Shown: in pieces, positions 6,638 to 13,245 of the stretch | Layout of the letters: each line of letters opens with the position of its first letter | Position numbering within the stretch: position 1 is the first letter of the stretch | Origin: Chloroflexota bacterium | Lineage (GTDB): Bacteria > Chloroflexota > Dehalococcoidia > Tepidiformales > Tepidiformaceae | Direction of reading: 5' to 3' | DNA length: 13,696 nucleotides | NCBI GenBank assembly: GCA_021823905.1 | Contig: JAKALX010000052.1 | Coordinates: forward strand, 1 to 13,696 | The notes under the pieces: generated by a model | The model's database searches: none | Seen by the model: the letters and a program-made list of their open reading frames with translations, nothing else | Told to the model about the DNA's origin: nothing | Translations under genes and position numbers: made by a program

Positions 6638-7030
6638 ATGACTCAGCCCGCAAAGAACTACGGCCCGATTCAGACCTTCCTGGCCGGCGCCGCCATCACC
6701 GCCAACAAGGCGGTGAAGCTCTCCGCCGCCAACACGGTCGTCCACACCACGGCCATCACCGACGACGTGGCCGGCGTCGCTCTCCAGACGGTGGCGAGCG
6801 GCGAGTACGTCGACGTCCAGACGATGGGGAAGGCGAAGGTCCGCACCTCGGCGGCCGTCAACGCCATGGCCCAGGTGATGCCGACTGCGGCCGGCGACGG
6901 CGAGTGCAGCACCGCGGCCGGCGCCACCGCGAAGTCGTTCGGCATCGCCAACAGCGCCAGCGGCGGCATCGATGGCGAAGTCGTCGAAGTGCTCCTCCGC
7001 CTCGGGGTCAACACCCCGGCCAACACGTAG
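6638..7030 (+). CDS. Capsid decoration protein, DUF2190-type
   Basis: A 130-residue protein rich in Ala, Thr, Val and Gly with no Cys except one near residue 88. The layout of short beta strands (AITANKAVKLSAANTVV near 19-33, DDVAGVALQTVASGEYVDVQ near 41-60, then a hydrophobic VVEVLLRLG end near 116-124) fits DUF2190, whose members are capsid cement or head decoration proteins bound to the outer capsid surface. Position agrees: protease/scaffold before, major capsid protein after. GGAGA at 6626-6630 lies 7 nt before ATG 6638. A weak hairpin overlaps the preceding stop codon. Confidence 0.8.
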   Translation: MTQPAKNYGPIQTFLAGAAITANKAVKLSAANTVVHTTAITDDVAGVALQTVASGEYVDVQTMGKAKVRTSAAVNAMAQVMPTAAGDGECSTAAGATAKSFGIANSASGGIDGEVVEVLLRLGVNTPANT

Positions 7031-7063
7031 TCCCACCCGGACCCCCGAAAAGGAATCCAGACC

Positions 7064-8035
7064 ATGCCTTACGACCGCTCAGCATTCGTGACCCGCACCG
7101 CCATCGAGGGAGTCTGCTTCGACTTCGCTACCTCGGCGAAGGACTTCATCGCCGACTGGCTCTTCACCCCGAAGCCCGTGGCGAAGGCCTCGGTGAAGGT
7201 GACCCAGGCCGACACCTCGAAGCTCCGCATCGTCGAGACGCGGAAGAAGACCGACGCCGAGGTGGACCTGGTGGACGAGCAGCTCTTCACCATCAACGTG
7301 GACCTCGAGGAGCACAAGCTCGGCGCCGAGGTCAACCCCAAGGACCAGCGCGACGCCGACGTCCGGTCGATGCTGTCCGAGGCGCGCAAGGCCCGGCTCG
7401 TCACCGAGCACCTGCTTCGGATGCGCGAGAGCCTGGCCGCCACGCTGGCGACCACCGTCGGGAACTACCCGGCGGACCTGACCTCGGCGCTCGCCGCGGC
7501 CGACCGCTGGGACCAGCCGGACGGCGACCCCGAGGCCTGCAAGGTGACGGCGGACAACGCCCTCATCGCCCGGTGCGGCAAGGAGGCGAACGCGGTGGCG
7601 ATGGACGTCACCACGTACAACAAGCTGCGGACCTCGCCCAGCTTCCGCACCCGGACGCAGTACACCAACGCCGGGCCGGTCAGCGACGAGGCGATCAAGG
7701 CGTACTTCAAGGTGGAGTACCTGTGCGTGGGGCGGGCGCAGTACGACGCCTCGAACGAGGGGGTCGCGGCGAGCGTGTCCGGCTTCTGGGGCACGAACGT
7801 CGTCTTCTTCTACTACAACCCCTCGCCCGCGCTCGAGGACGTGTCCTACGGGCACATGTACCTGATGAACACGCCGTTCTGGTCGAAGACCACCATCGAC
7901 GAGAAGCGGAACGGCCCCGCGGGCAGCATGAAGCGCGTCGAGGTGGGAACCGAGTACAAGCTCGGGCCCGGCTACGTGGTGGGGGCCAGCGACAGCGACT
8001 TCGCCGCCGGCTACCTGTTCCGCACCGTCGTCTAG
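7064..8035 (+). CDS. Major capsid protein (HK97 fold, Mu/lambda-E-like group)
   Basis: A predicted 323-residue shell subunit. The N-terminal arm (1-60) is followed by an acidic and basic extended segment (60-115) and a helix with EHLLRMRESLAATLA (114-128). The C-terminal half shows the beta-rich end usual in this group, including FWGTNVVFFYYNPSP (244-258), an aromatic-rich stretch, and a closing AAGYLFRTVV (314-323). It lies directly after the decoration gene and is one of the best-conserved-looking genes here, with very regular codon use. AGGA at 7051-7054 lies 9 nt before ATG 7064. A strong hairpin follows the gene. The fold assignment is from gene order and sequence style, not from a search. 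Confidence 0.87.
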   Translation: MPYDRSAFVTRTAIEGVCFDFATSAKDFIADWLFTPKPVAKASVKVTQADTSKLRIVETRKKTDAEVDLVDEQLFTINVDLEEHKLGAEVNPKDQRDADVRSMLSEARKARLVTEHLLRMRESLAATLATTVGNYPADLTSALAAADRWDQPDGDPEACKVTADNALIARCGKEANAVAMDVTTYNKLRTSPSFRTRTQYTNAGPVSDEAIKAYFKVEYLCVGRAQYDASNEGVAASVSGFWGTNVVFFYYNPSPALEDVSYGHMYLMNTPFWSKTTIDEKRNGPAGSMKRVEVGTEYKLGPGYVVGASDSDFAAGYLFRTVV

Positions 8036-8059
8036 TCGCGGTCCCCTAACAACCAACCT

Positions 8060-8091
8060 GAGCCCGGCGCGTTCCAAGCGCGCCGCGGCTC
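8060..8091 (+). terminator. Strong hairpin after the capsid gene, possible attenuator
   Basis: A 12-bp stem pairs 8060-8071 with 8079-8091 (one bulged base at 8086) around a 7-nt loop, TTCCAAG. The stem is almost all G/C. No T-run follows, so it is not a classic intrinsic terminator; an attenuator, an RNA-processing site or an mRNA 3' end stabiliser for the highly expressed capsid message is possible. It lies 24 nt after the capsid stop and 21 nt before the next start. Confidence 0.5.
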
Positions 8092-8112
8092 GCTCGAAGG
8101 GAGCACCACCCC

Positions 8113-8364
8113 ATGAAGTACATCATCATCCACGGCAGCGTGATCAGCGGCAGGGAGATGCTGAAGGTCGGCAAGCCCATCGAGCTCGAGCCCGAGGAGG
8201 CCAAGAAGATGGGCGGCGACGCCGTCTTCGTCGAGGCGGCGAAGTACGAGGCGCAGCAGCGCGCCGCGGCCGCGGCGAAGGCCGAGCTCGCGAAGGCCGG
8301 CATCACCCCCGACCCGAAGCCGGAGCCGAAGCCCACCCCGAAGGCCGAGAAGGGCGGGAGGTAG
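8113..8364 (+). CDS. Small phage protein with Lys/Pro-rich tail
   Basis: 83 residues, not recognised. A short beta-like N-terminus (KYIIIHGSVISG) is followed by VGKPIELEPEEAKKMGG (19-35), then an Ala/Lys/Glu helix (42-66) and a Lys/Pro-rich tail (69-83) with repeated PKPEPKPTPK. The pattern G-x2-[IV]-E-L-x4-A also occurs in the small protein at 11082-11297. Small proteins of this style are common just after phage major capsid genes, but I cannot name a function. AAGGGAG at 8097-8103 lies 9 nt before the ATG. Four bases separate it from the next gene, whose SD overlaps this stop codon. Confidence 0.75.
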   Translation: MKYIIIHGSVISGREMLKVGKPIELEPEEAKKMGGDAVFVEAAKYEAQQRAAAAAKAELAKAGITPDPKPEPKPTPKAEKGGR

Positions 8365-8367
8365 CCC

Positions 8368-8916
8368 ATGAAGCGCAACCACTTCCTGGCCGTCGTCCTC
8401 GGGGCGCTCTTCATCGCCGCCGCTGCCGCCGCGGCGTACGTGGAGATCCACTGGTCCCCGGCGCTCTTCAAGAGCACGGTGACCATCAACGGCGCGTCCA
8501 CCACGACCGGCATCACCAACACCGGGACGCTCTCGAACACGGGCGCCATGTACCAGCGCGGCCCGGCGGTCATCGACGGTGGGCTCAACATCACCGGCAC
8601 CCTCACCCTCGCCGGGCAGTCGATGACGATGCACTCTGGCTCCATCGACTACGACTTCCCCGCCCTGCTCCCGGCAGCCACCGGCTACAACTGCGGCTGG
8701 TCCAACGCCATCTACGTGGACGGGGGAAGCCTGGGGGCGGCCTGCTCGGTGGGCATCAACCAGAGCACCGCGACGGCCGCGCTCGCCGAGGTGACCATCA
8801 ACTGCGAGGCGACGGGCGCCAACGAGGCGAAGGTGTACGTCTGCAACCACTCGAGGGACGGCGGCTCGCCGGATCTCCCCGACGCCGGGTACACCGTCGT
8901 TCTGCTCAAGCCGTAG
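8368..8916 (+). CDS. Exported-looking beta-rich protein with N-terminal signal or anchor
   Basis: 182 residues, not recognised. A basic start (MKRNH) is followed by a hydrophobic run (about 6-24) ending in an Ala-rich stretch with possible AXA signal peptidase sites before Tyr24, so the region is a signal peptide or a single membrane anchor. Residues 36-85 repeat short Thr/Gly/Asn strands (TVTINGAST, GITNTGTLSNTG, GGLNITGTLTLAG), a style seen in beta-solenoid fibres. The rest has four cysteines (109, 126, 146, 159) that could form two disulfides. A secreted or virion-surface fibre-like role fits; an assembled head fibre would not need a signal. GGGAGG at 8356-8361 lies 6 nt before the ATG. 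Its place inside the head module is unusual. Confidence 0.8.
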   Translation: MKRNHFLAVVLGALFIAAAAAAAYVEIHWSPALFKSTVTINGASTTTGITNTGTLSNTGAMYQRGPAVIDGGLNITGTLTLAGQSMTMHSGSIDYDFPALLPAATGYNCGWSNAIYVDGGSLGAACSVGINQSTATAALAEVTINCEATGANEAKVYVCNHSRDGGSPDLPDAGYTVVLLKP

Positions 8917-8931
8917 CGAGGGCGCACCCCG

Positions 8932-9420
8932 GTGCCCGCCCCTTCTGCATTCGGCGTCACCGCGGAGTCGGTGCGGGTAGCGTACTTCCCGCACCTCGAC
9001 TCCTTCACGGCCAACTCCATCCCGAGCGCCGTGCAGATGGCCGACTTCGTCACCAAGTCGGCGGCCGTGCTGGACGGCAAGCTGCAGCAGGAGGCGCTCA
9101 CCGCCTCGAGCATCACCGACACCGAGTCGTCGGCGTACGTCTGGTGTGCCGACACCATCCAGCTCGCCACTGCGGTGCGGGCCATCCGCAGCATGACGGG
9201 GCAGGACCCGAAGGTCGCGGGCGTTTGGGCACAGGAACTTCGCGACCGCTACCGGGACCTCGACGACAACGGCTACCTGGCGCTCGGCGCAGGCGTCAAC
9301 GCGCCGGCGCAGGAGGCCGAGGGGCCATCGACGCACATCGACGAGTACGCGCTCGAGCCGGACGACCCCACGGACATGAGCTCGATCCTCCCGCCCTTCC
9401 GAAAGGACGACCTTCTATGA
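8932..9420 (+). CDS. Candidate head-completion/adaptor protein
   Basis: 162 residues. The first ~115 are helical and resemble head-tail adaptor proteins of the Mu gp36/HK97 gp6 kind: a short N-terminal strand (VRVAYF), helices around SAVQMADFVTKSAAVLDGKL (34-53) and CADTIQLATAVRAI (72-85), and an RDRYRDLDDNGYLALG segment (104-119). The acidic tail (about 125-162) looks flexible. Such proteins sit under the portal and join head to tail. The identification rests on position, between head proteins and the gpG-like gene, and on general pattern. The start is GTG 8932, with GAGGG at 8918-8922, 9 nt upstream. Its stop overlaps the next ATG (ATGA). Confidence 0.6.
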   Translation: MPAPSAFGVTAESVRVAYFPHLDSFTANSIPSAVQMADFVTKSAAVLDGKLQQEALTASSITDTESSAYVWCADTIQLATAVRAIRSMTGQDPKVAGVWAQELRDRYRDLDDNGYLALGAGVNAPAQEAEGPSTHIDEYALEPDDPTDMSSILPPFRKDDLL

Positions 9421-9713
9421 TGCCGACCAAGCTCCGAGGCCTTCCTGCCGTGCTGACCCTCTGCGCCAAGTGCGGCCAGGTCGAGACGAACGAGCGTCAC
9501 TGCTCGTTCTGCGGCGGCTGCATGGACGACTGCCGCGCGCTGATAAACGGCAGGCACGCGCGCATCTGCCCGAGCTGCGTCGCGAAGGCCGCCATGCAGG
9601 TCGCCATCATCGCCCGGGACCTCATCGACCAGGTGAGGGCCGCACAGAAGGATGCGCCGCGGGCGGTGCTGGCTGAGGGTCCGCTGCCGGCGCCGACAGG
9701 AGTGCCCGGGTGA
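9417..9713 (+). CDS. Small ClpX-type zinc-finger protein
   Basis: 98 residues. Cys29-x2-Cys32-x18-Cys51-x2-Cys54 has exactly the spacing of the ClpX N-terminal zinc domain, along with the shared residues CSFCG (29-33), LI-x-G (42-45) and IC-x2-C (50-54). After it, a helix (55-77) takes the place of the helix that follows the zinc site in ClpX. No AAA+ domain is present. An extra C-x2-C (Cys16, Cys19) and Cys35/Cys39 could bind a second metal. In ClpX this domain dimerises and binds adaptors and substrates, so a phage-made copy might tag or divert proteins at host ClpXP; that is inference. The first of two adjacent ATGs (9417, 9420) overlaps the preceding stop, with AAGGA at 9403-9407. Confidence 0.8.
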   Translation: MMPTKLRGLPAVLTLCAKCGQVETNERHCSFCGGCMDDCRALINGRHARICPSCVAKAAMQVAIIARDLIDQVRAAQKDAPRAVLAEGPLPAPTGVPG

Positions 9714-10246
9714 GCGTCCTCGGCATCGACATCGGCGTCTACGTGGGCGGCCAGCGCGACGACGCCGCCTTCAAGCGCATGACGGTGGCGATCGAGCGCA
9801 CGGGCGCCGAGCTCGCGCACATCGGGCGGTACGTGTACCCGAAGCTGATTCCCATCTTCGAGGCCGCGGCCGAGAAGCAGTTCGACGCCGAGGGCGGCGG
9901 ACCGGGGGGCGCGTGGAGCCCGCTGTCGCCGACCTACGCCGAGTGGAAGGCGAAGCGCTACCCGGGCGCGCCCATCCTCGAGGCCACCGGCCGCTTGCGC
10001 GCGGCCCTCACCGAGTCGATGAGCCCTTTCGCCGAGCGGGAGTACTCGGACACCGACTTCGCTTTCGGCACGCGCAACGTGCCCTACGCGAGCTTCCACC
10101 AGGTGGGCACCGACCGGATGGTCGCGCGCCCCTTCTTCGACTTCGGAGGCGAGACCGAGAGGGCCATCGCCGCCGAGGGAAACGAGGCGCTGCGCGAGGC
10201 CGCTCGGGCGTCCGGGCTCGAGGAGTTCGCCGAGGTGACGCCGTGA
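9710..10246 (+). CDS. Mu gpG-like tail completion protein
   Basis: A 178-residue protein of the phage virion morphogenesis family (Mu gpG, P2 gpS). Diagnostic features are GAWSPLSPTYAEWKAKRYPG (67-86), ILEATGRLRAAL (88-99), YASFHQVGT (125-133) and ARPFFDFG (138-145). These proteins complete the tail or head-tail joint. The N-terminal helix (16-55) leads into a compact core. The C-terminal ~30 residues are helical and acidic. Start GTG 9710 overlaps the stop of the zinc gene (GTGA) and AGGAG at 9698-9702 lies 7 nt upstream. Its own stop overlaps the next start (GTGA). Confidence 0.88.
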   Translation: MSVLGIDIGVYVGGQRDDAAFKRMTVAIERTGAELAHIGRYVYPKLIPIFEAAAEKQFDAEGGGPGGAWSPLSPTYAEWKAKRYPGAPILEATGRLRAALTESMSPFAEREYSDTDFAFGTRNVPYASFHQVGTDRMVARPFFDFGGETERAIAAEGNEALREAARASGLEEFAEVTP

Positions 10247-11085
10247 GCGTCCGCGTCGAACAGGTGGCCGCCGAGGCCCTGCGAAGCTGGCTGCTGCTGA
10301 AGCTGCCGGCGAAGGTCGCCGAGGTCAACGCGACCCGCGCCGCCACGCTCGTCTCGCCCTGGGCTGGCCCTTACGCCATCCCCACTGCGGCGGTGGGCCC
10401 GCCGGTCGTCGCCGCTGCGGTGCTGCCCATCGGCAGCGCGGTGGGGACGTACACCGGCGTGCCGCTCACCGGCGGGGCCGCGCGCTCGGCCACCCAGGTT
10501 GCGGCGGACATCGGCGCTCTGGCGTCGGTGGACACCGAGGACCGGCTGGTGCTGACCGCCGCCGCCGCGCCGACACAGGGCGCGGCCAGCGTGATGGCGC
10601 TCGGGCCCGACACCACCGGGGCCAACTCGGCGCTCGGCTTTCACGACGGCGGCGAGCGCTGCGTCCGTTCGGCTCTCGTGGCGCCGCGGTCTCGCGACGT
10701 GCTCGATGGCTGGCCGGTGTCGCCGGACTTCGGGCGGTGCATGTCGGTGGTGATTGGCGACCGCGCCTCGTCGCCGCTGATGCCCCCCCATCGGCACGAG
10801 CAGCAGGTGACGCTCGAGGTCGCGGTGCTCTGGCAGGAGCCGAATGTGGTGCAGCACCGCAGCCGAGAGGCGATCTCCGCGTGCGTGCGGTGCGTGCGCG
10901 AGGTTCTCCAGAGCGACAAGGGCCGCACCCTGGGGCAGCCGAAACTCATCATCCTGTGCATCGAGCAGTCCTGCACCATCGCCGGAGTTCCCTGCTCGTT
11001 CAGCCGCCCCGGCGCGCCCTCGCCGCTCTTCGACGTCGCGGTGATGACCCTCTCCCTGAAGGTCTACGAGGTGCCCACCCCATGA
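10243..11085 (+). CDS. Candidate tail terminator with an apparent inserted domain
   Basis: 280 residues. The C-terminal part (about 165-278) follows the tail terminator pattern: a strand with VVIGDR, a basic loop, a strand EVAVLWQ (192-198), a helix with REAISACVRCVREVL (208-222), then strands IILCIEQS and VAVMTLSLKVYE. Residues 1-40 could be its first helix. Between them, residues about 41-140 look like a separate beta-rich module with TGGAARSATQVAADIGAL (76-93), DRLVLT (100-105) and ANSALGFHDGG (127-137), reminiscent of modules found in sheath and fibre proteins. The protein would cap the tail tube and bind the head. The start is GTG 10243 within GTGA, preceded by GAGG at 10231-10234. The role is inferred from order. 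Confidence 0.6.
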   Translation: MSVRVEQVAAEALRSWLLLKLPAKVAEVNATRAATLVSPWAGPYAIPTAAVGPPVVAAAVLPIGSAVGTYTGVPLTGGAARSATQVAADIGALASVDTEDRLVLTAAAAPTQGAASVMALGPDTTGANSALGFHDGGERCVRSALVAPRSRDVLDGWPVSPDFGRCMSVVIGDRASSPLMPPHRHEQQVTLEVAVLWQEPNVVQHRSREAISACVRCVREVLQSDKGRTLGQPKLIILCIEQSCTIAGVPCSFSRPGAPSPLFDVAVMTLSLKVYEVPTP

Positions 11086-11297
11086 GCCCCGCCACCCCAG
11101 CGAACCCGGCGCGCCTCGCGCTCAAGCGCATCGGCCCCGCCGGCTCGCTCTTCGACCAGGCCCGCGACAGGGGCGTCAGCTTCGCCCGCGGCGACGTCGT
11201 CGAGCTCTCCGAGTCCTGCGCCCTCGACGTTCTCCGCGACGCGCCCGCCGACTGGACGCTCGCGGAGCCCACCCCCGCAGCACCCGAGAAGGAGTAG
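11082..11297 (+). CDS. Small phage protein before the tail tube gene
   Basis: 71 residues, not recognised. An Arg/Lys/Ala N-terminus is followed by FARGDVVELSESCALDVLRD (34-53) and a short acidic Pro/Ala tail. The G-x2-[IV]-E-L-x4-A pattern also occurs in the protein at 8113-8364, near the start of a very short protein with a charged tail, so the two may be relatives. ATG 11082 overlaps the previous stop (ATGA). It ends 3 nt before the tube gene, whose SD it contains near its 3' end. Probably a small structural or assembly accessory. Confidence 0.65.
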   Translation: MSPATPANPARLALKRIGPAGSLFDQARDRGVSFARGDVVELSESCALDVLRDAPADWTLAEPTPAAPEKE

Positions 11298-11300
11298 CCC

Positions 11301-12464
11301 ATGGCGACTGAACTGATTCCGAGCTGGGACGAGAGGTGGCTCATCGCCGCCGAGTCGACCTTCGGCACCCCCATCGCGCCGGCGGGCACGCAGGCGATCG
11401 AGGTCATCTCCGGCGACATGGGAGCTGCCGAGGTGGGAGCCACCAGGCCGCAGAAGGACAAGACCCAGGGACGCGGGATGACGAACAAGTTCGTCGAGGG
11501 GCACGTCGCTCCGATGCCGTTCAGCCTCGAGACGTCGGTGAAGTCGCGCGCCACCAACGTGACCGTTCCGATCGAGGCTGCGCTGTACAAGAGCGCCGGG
11601 CTCGGCGAGACGGTGGGCGGCTCGAGCGTCACCTACGCGTTCACCTCCAACCCGGTGGTTCCCGGCGTGTCGCTGTACCGGACCCTCGGCACCAACCCGA
11701 CCTGCTACGAGGCAGAGCAGCTCCGCGGCGGCGTCATCAAGACGCTTGCATTCTCCGGCGGCGATCGCGAGCTCACGCTCAAGGCTTCCGGCGAGGGCAT
11801 CGGCAAGTACCACCTCGGCTACATCGACTCGGTGACCATGCTCATCGGCGACACCTCGCTGACGGTGTCGGCCGAGGAGGTCTACCGGCTCTCGCCCGGC
11901 TACTACATGATCGAGAGCGAGATCATCCTCATCACCGCGGTGAACTACGCGACCGGCGTGTGCGCGTGCTCCCGTGCGCAGCTCACCACCTCGGCAGCGG
12001 CGCACACGACGAAGCCGATGTGGCCGCATATCCCGACCCTCACCCTGGCCGGCTCGCCCATCTCGGAGGCGAACTGGTCGGTCACGGTCGACGGCGTGAC
12101 CATCAAGTTCACCAGCTTCGAGCTCACCGTGCAGAGCGGCGTTTCGCTTCGGCCGCCCGAGTCGGGCTCGAAGTACATCCAGGGGTGCAAGTACGGCAGG
12201 TACGACGTGAAGCCGGTCCTGAAGGGCCTCATTGCGCGCGACGTCGGGGTGGCCCTCCTCGGCAAGGCGACGCAGCGGAAGGCCTGCGCGCTCACCATCG
12301 TCGCCGGCACGGGCGCTGGGAGCATCGTCACGTTCTCGATGCCCACCACCGAGATCGAACCCTTCGCGCTGCCCGACTCCGGCAACGACGCGGTCGCCGT
12401 CAGCGTCGGCTTCCGGGTGCGGGACGACGCCGGCAACGACGGCGTCAGCATCGTTCTTACGTAG
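11301..12464 (+). CDS. Tail tube protein
   Basis: 387 residues, probably the main tail tube subunit. The start W-[DE]-x2-W-L-x-A-A-E-S-x-F-G-T (9-23) is the common opening of this group, followed by an acidic/basic loop with KTQGRGM (54-60) and a strand at the end of the N-terminal part. Residues about 175-243 look like an inserted beta module: YYMIESEIILITAVNYATG (201-219) followed by an Arg-x4-T-T-x4-H strand. After it, FTSFELTVQSGVSL (270-283) begins the second half. The C-terminus ends AVAVSVGFRVRDD. The tube lies between a tail terminator candidate and the chaperone pair. AAGGAG at 11289-11294 precedes ATG 11301. Confidence 0.82.
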   Translation: MATELIPSWDERWLIAAESTFGTPIAPAGTQAIEVISGDMGAAEVGATRPQKDKTQGRGMTNKFVEGHVAPMPFSLETSVKSRATNVTVPIEAALYKSAGLGETVGGSSVTYAFTSNPVVPGVSLYRTLGTNPTCYEAEQLRGGVIKTLAFSGGDRELTLKASGEGIGKYHLGYIDSVTMLIGDTSLTVSAEEVYRLSPGYYMIESEIILITAVNYATGVCACSRAQLTTSAAAHTTKPMWPHIPTLTLAGSPISEANWSVTVDGVTIKFTSFELTVQSGVSLRPPESGSKYIQGCKYGRYDVKPVLKGLIARDVGVALLGKATQRKACALTIVAGTGAGSIVTFSMPTTEIEPFALPDSGNDAVAVSVGFRVRDDAGNDGVSIVLT

Positions 12465-12490
12465 GAGCGGCGAGAAAGGAGAAGCCGACC

Positions 12491-13048
12491 ATGGCTGAGC
12501 TTTCGCACCTGAATCGCTGGGAGCGTTTTTCGCCCGACATAGGCGACAACCGCTCGTTGAAGGCGCCCTTCTATCTCGAGGTGGCGAGCGGGCTGCCGCG
12601 CGTGCAGCTCGAGGCCTTCAGCGAGGGCCTCACCGCCGCAGTCGAGGAGGCCGCCGCAGCGGGCAGCGAGCGCGAGAAGGCGGAGGTGTACGCGAAGGCC
12701 TTCGCGCCCTATGTGCGGATGGGGCGCGAGCCGCTGTGCATCGGCGGCAAGGCCTACCCGACGCTGGCCGACTATCTCGAGCTCATCACCTCGATGGCCG
12801 GCTCGTACAACCACCTCGAGCTGGGCCACGCGGTGCGCGACTTCAACAGCGTGGCGGGGACGCGCCGGCTTTTCTTCGAGCGGCTCTCTGGTGGGTCCAC
12901 TGGTACTCCCAGCCCGAGCAACGGGAGCACCGACGTCCAGAGGGCCGCCCCATCCGGTGGCTCGCAGACCAGCGCGACGGCGTCTTCGGCTGGAACGTCC
13001 CCGCCCGACAAGGAGAAGCCCCTCAACCCCGTTTCCGCGGCACCGTAG
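12491..13048 (+). CDS. Tail assembly chaperone (G-type, 0-frame product)
   Basis: 185 residues. Residues 1-128 look folded: FYLEVASGLPRVQLEAFSE (27-45), an Ala/Glu helix (46-70), YPTLADYLELI (89-99) and LELGHAVRDFNSVAGTRRLFF (109-129). Residues about 131-185 are Gly/Ser/Pro/Thr-rich and disordered-looking, with worse codon bias than the -1 frame of the same DNA. This is the arrangement of gene G in lambda-like G/GT pairs, where G binds the tape measure protein during tail assembly. AAAGGAG at 12476-12482 lies before ATG 12491. It sits between the tube gene and the tape measure gene, the conserved site for this pair. Confidence 0.8.
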   Translation: MAELSHLNRWERFSPDIGDNRSLKAPFYLEVASGLPRVQLEAFSEGLTAAVEEAAAAGSEREKAEVYAKAFAPYVRMGREPLCIGGKAYPTLADYLELITSMAGSYNHLELGHAVRDFNSVAGTRRLFFERLSGGSTGTPSPSNGSTDVQRAAPSGGSQTSATASSAGTSPPDKEKPLNPVSAAP

Positions 13049-13245
13049 ACGTCGACACGGCGCTCGCGTCCTCGGAGCGGGCGCTCAACCTCTGGTGGGA
13101 CGTGAGAGAGCACCCCAGCATCCCAGCGTTCAGCGGCGGCCTGGTCGACGCCTGGCCAGCGTGGTCCGTCGAGGCTCTGCCGGTGTGCCGAGAGGAGGCG
13201 GCCGCGGTGAGGCGGCTGGTGGAGTGGGAGGCGCGCCGTGGCTGA
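12874..13245 (+). CDS. T-like extension, probably made by -1 frameshift from the G gene
   Basis: This frame, -1 to the G gene, has better GC3 and a protein-like composition from about 12890 (LWWVHWYSQPEQ; later LNLWWDVREHP, SGGLVDAWPAW, AAAVRRLVEWEARRG). It has no ATG, GTG or TTG between the folded G region and the WWDVREH segment, apart from GTG 12736 inside G. The natural reading is a G-T fusion of about 250 residues made by -1 slippage near 12856-12875. Candidate slip sites are G GGG at 12856-12859 or T TTC at 12871-12874; neither is a canonical heptamer. T-domains link G to the growing tube. The TGA at 13243-13245 overlaps the tape measure GTG. Confidence 0.6.
   Translation, partial: LRAALWWVHWYSQPEQREHRRPEGRPIRWLADQRDGVFGWNVPARQGEAPQPRFRGTVDVDTALASSERALNLWWDVREHPSIPAFSGGLVDAWPAWSVEALPVCREEAAAVRRLVEWEARRG

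Noticed and set aside
5324..7036. 570-residue minus-strand open frame
   Set aside because: Antisense to the protease and decoration genes, with repetitive Leu/Arg/Val composition and no motif or SD support.
5230..8049. 939-residue + strand open frame across protease, decoration and capsid genes
   Set aside because: It runs out of frame through three well-supported genes and is Arg/Gly/Ala-rich low-information sequence. A shadow of high GC3.
8032..9336. 434-residue minus-strand open frame
   Set aside because: Antisense to four supported genes and rich in Arg/Gly/Val; no family features seen.
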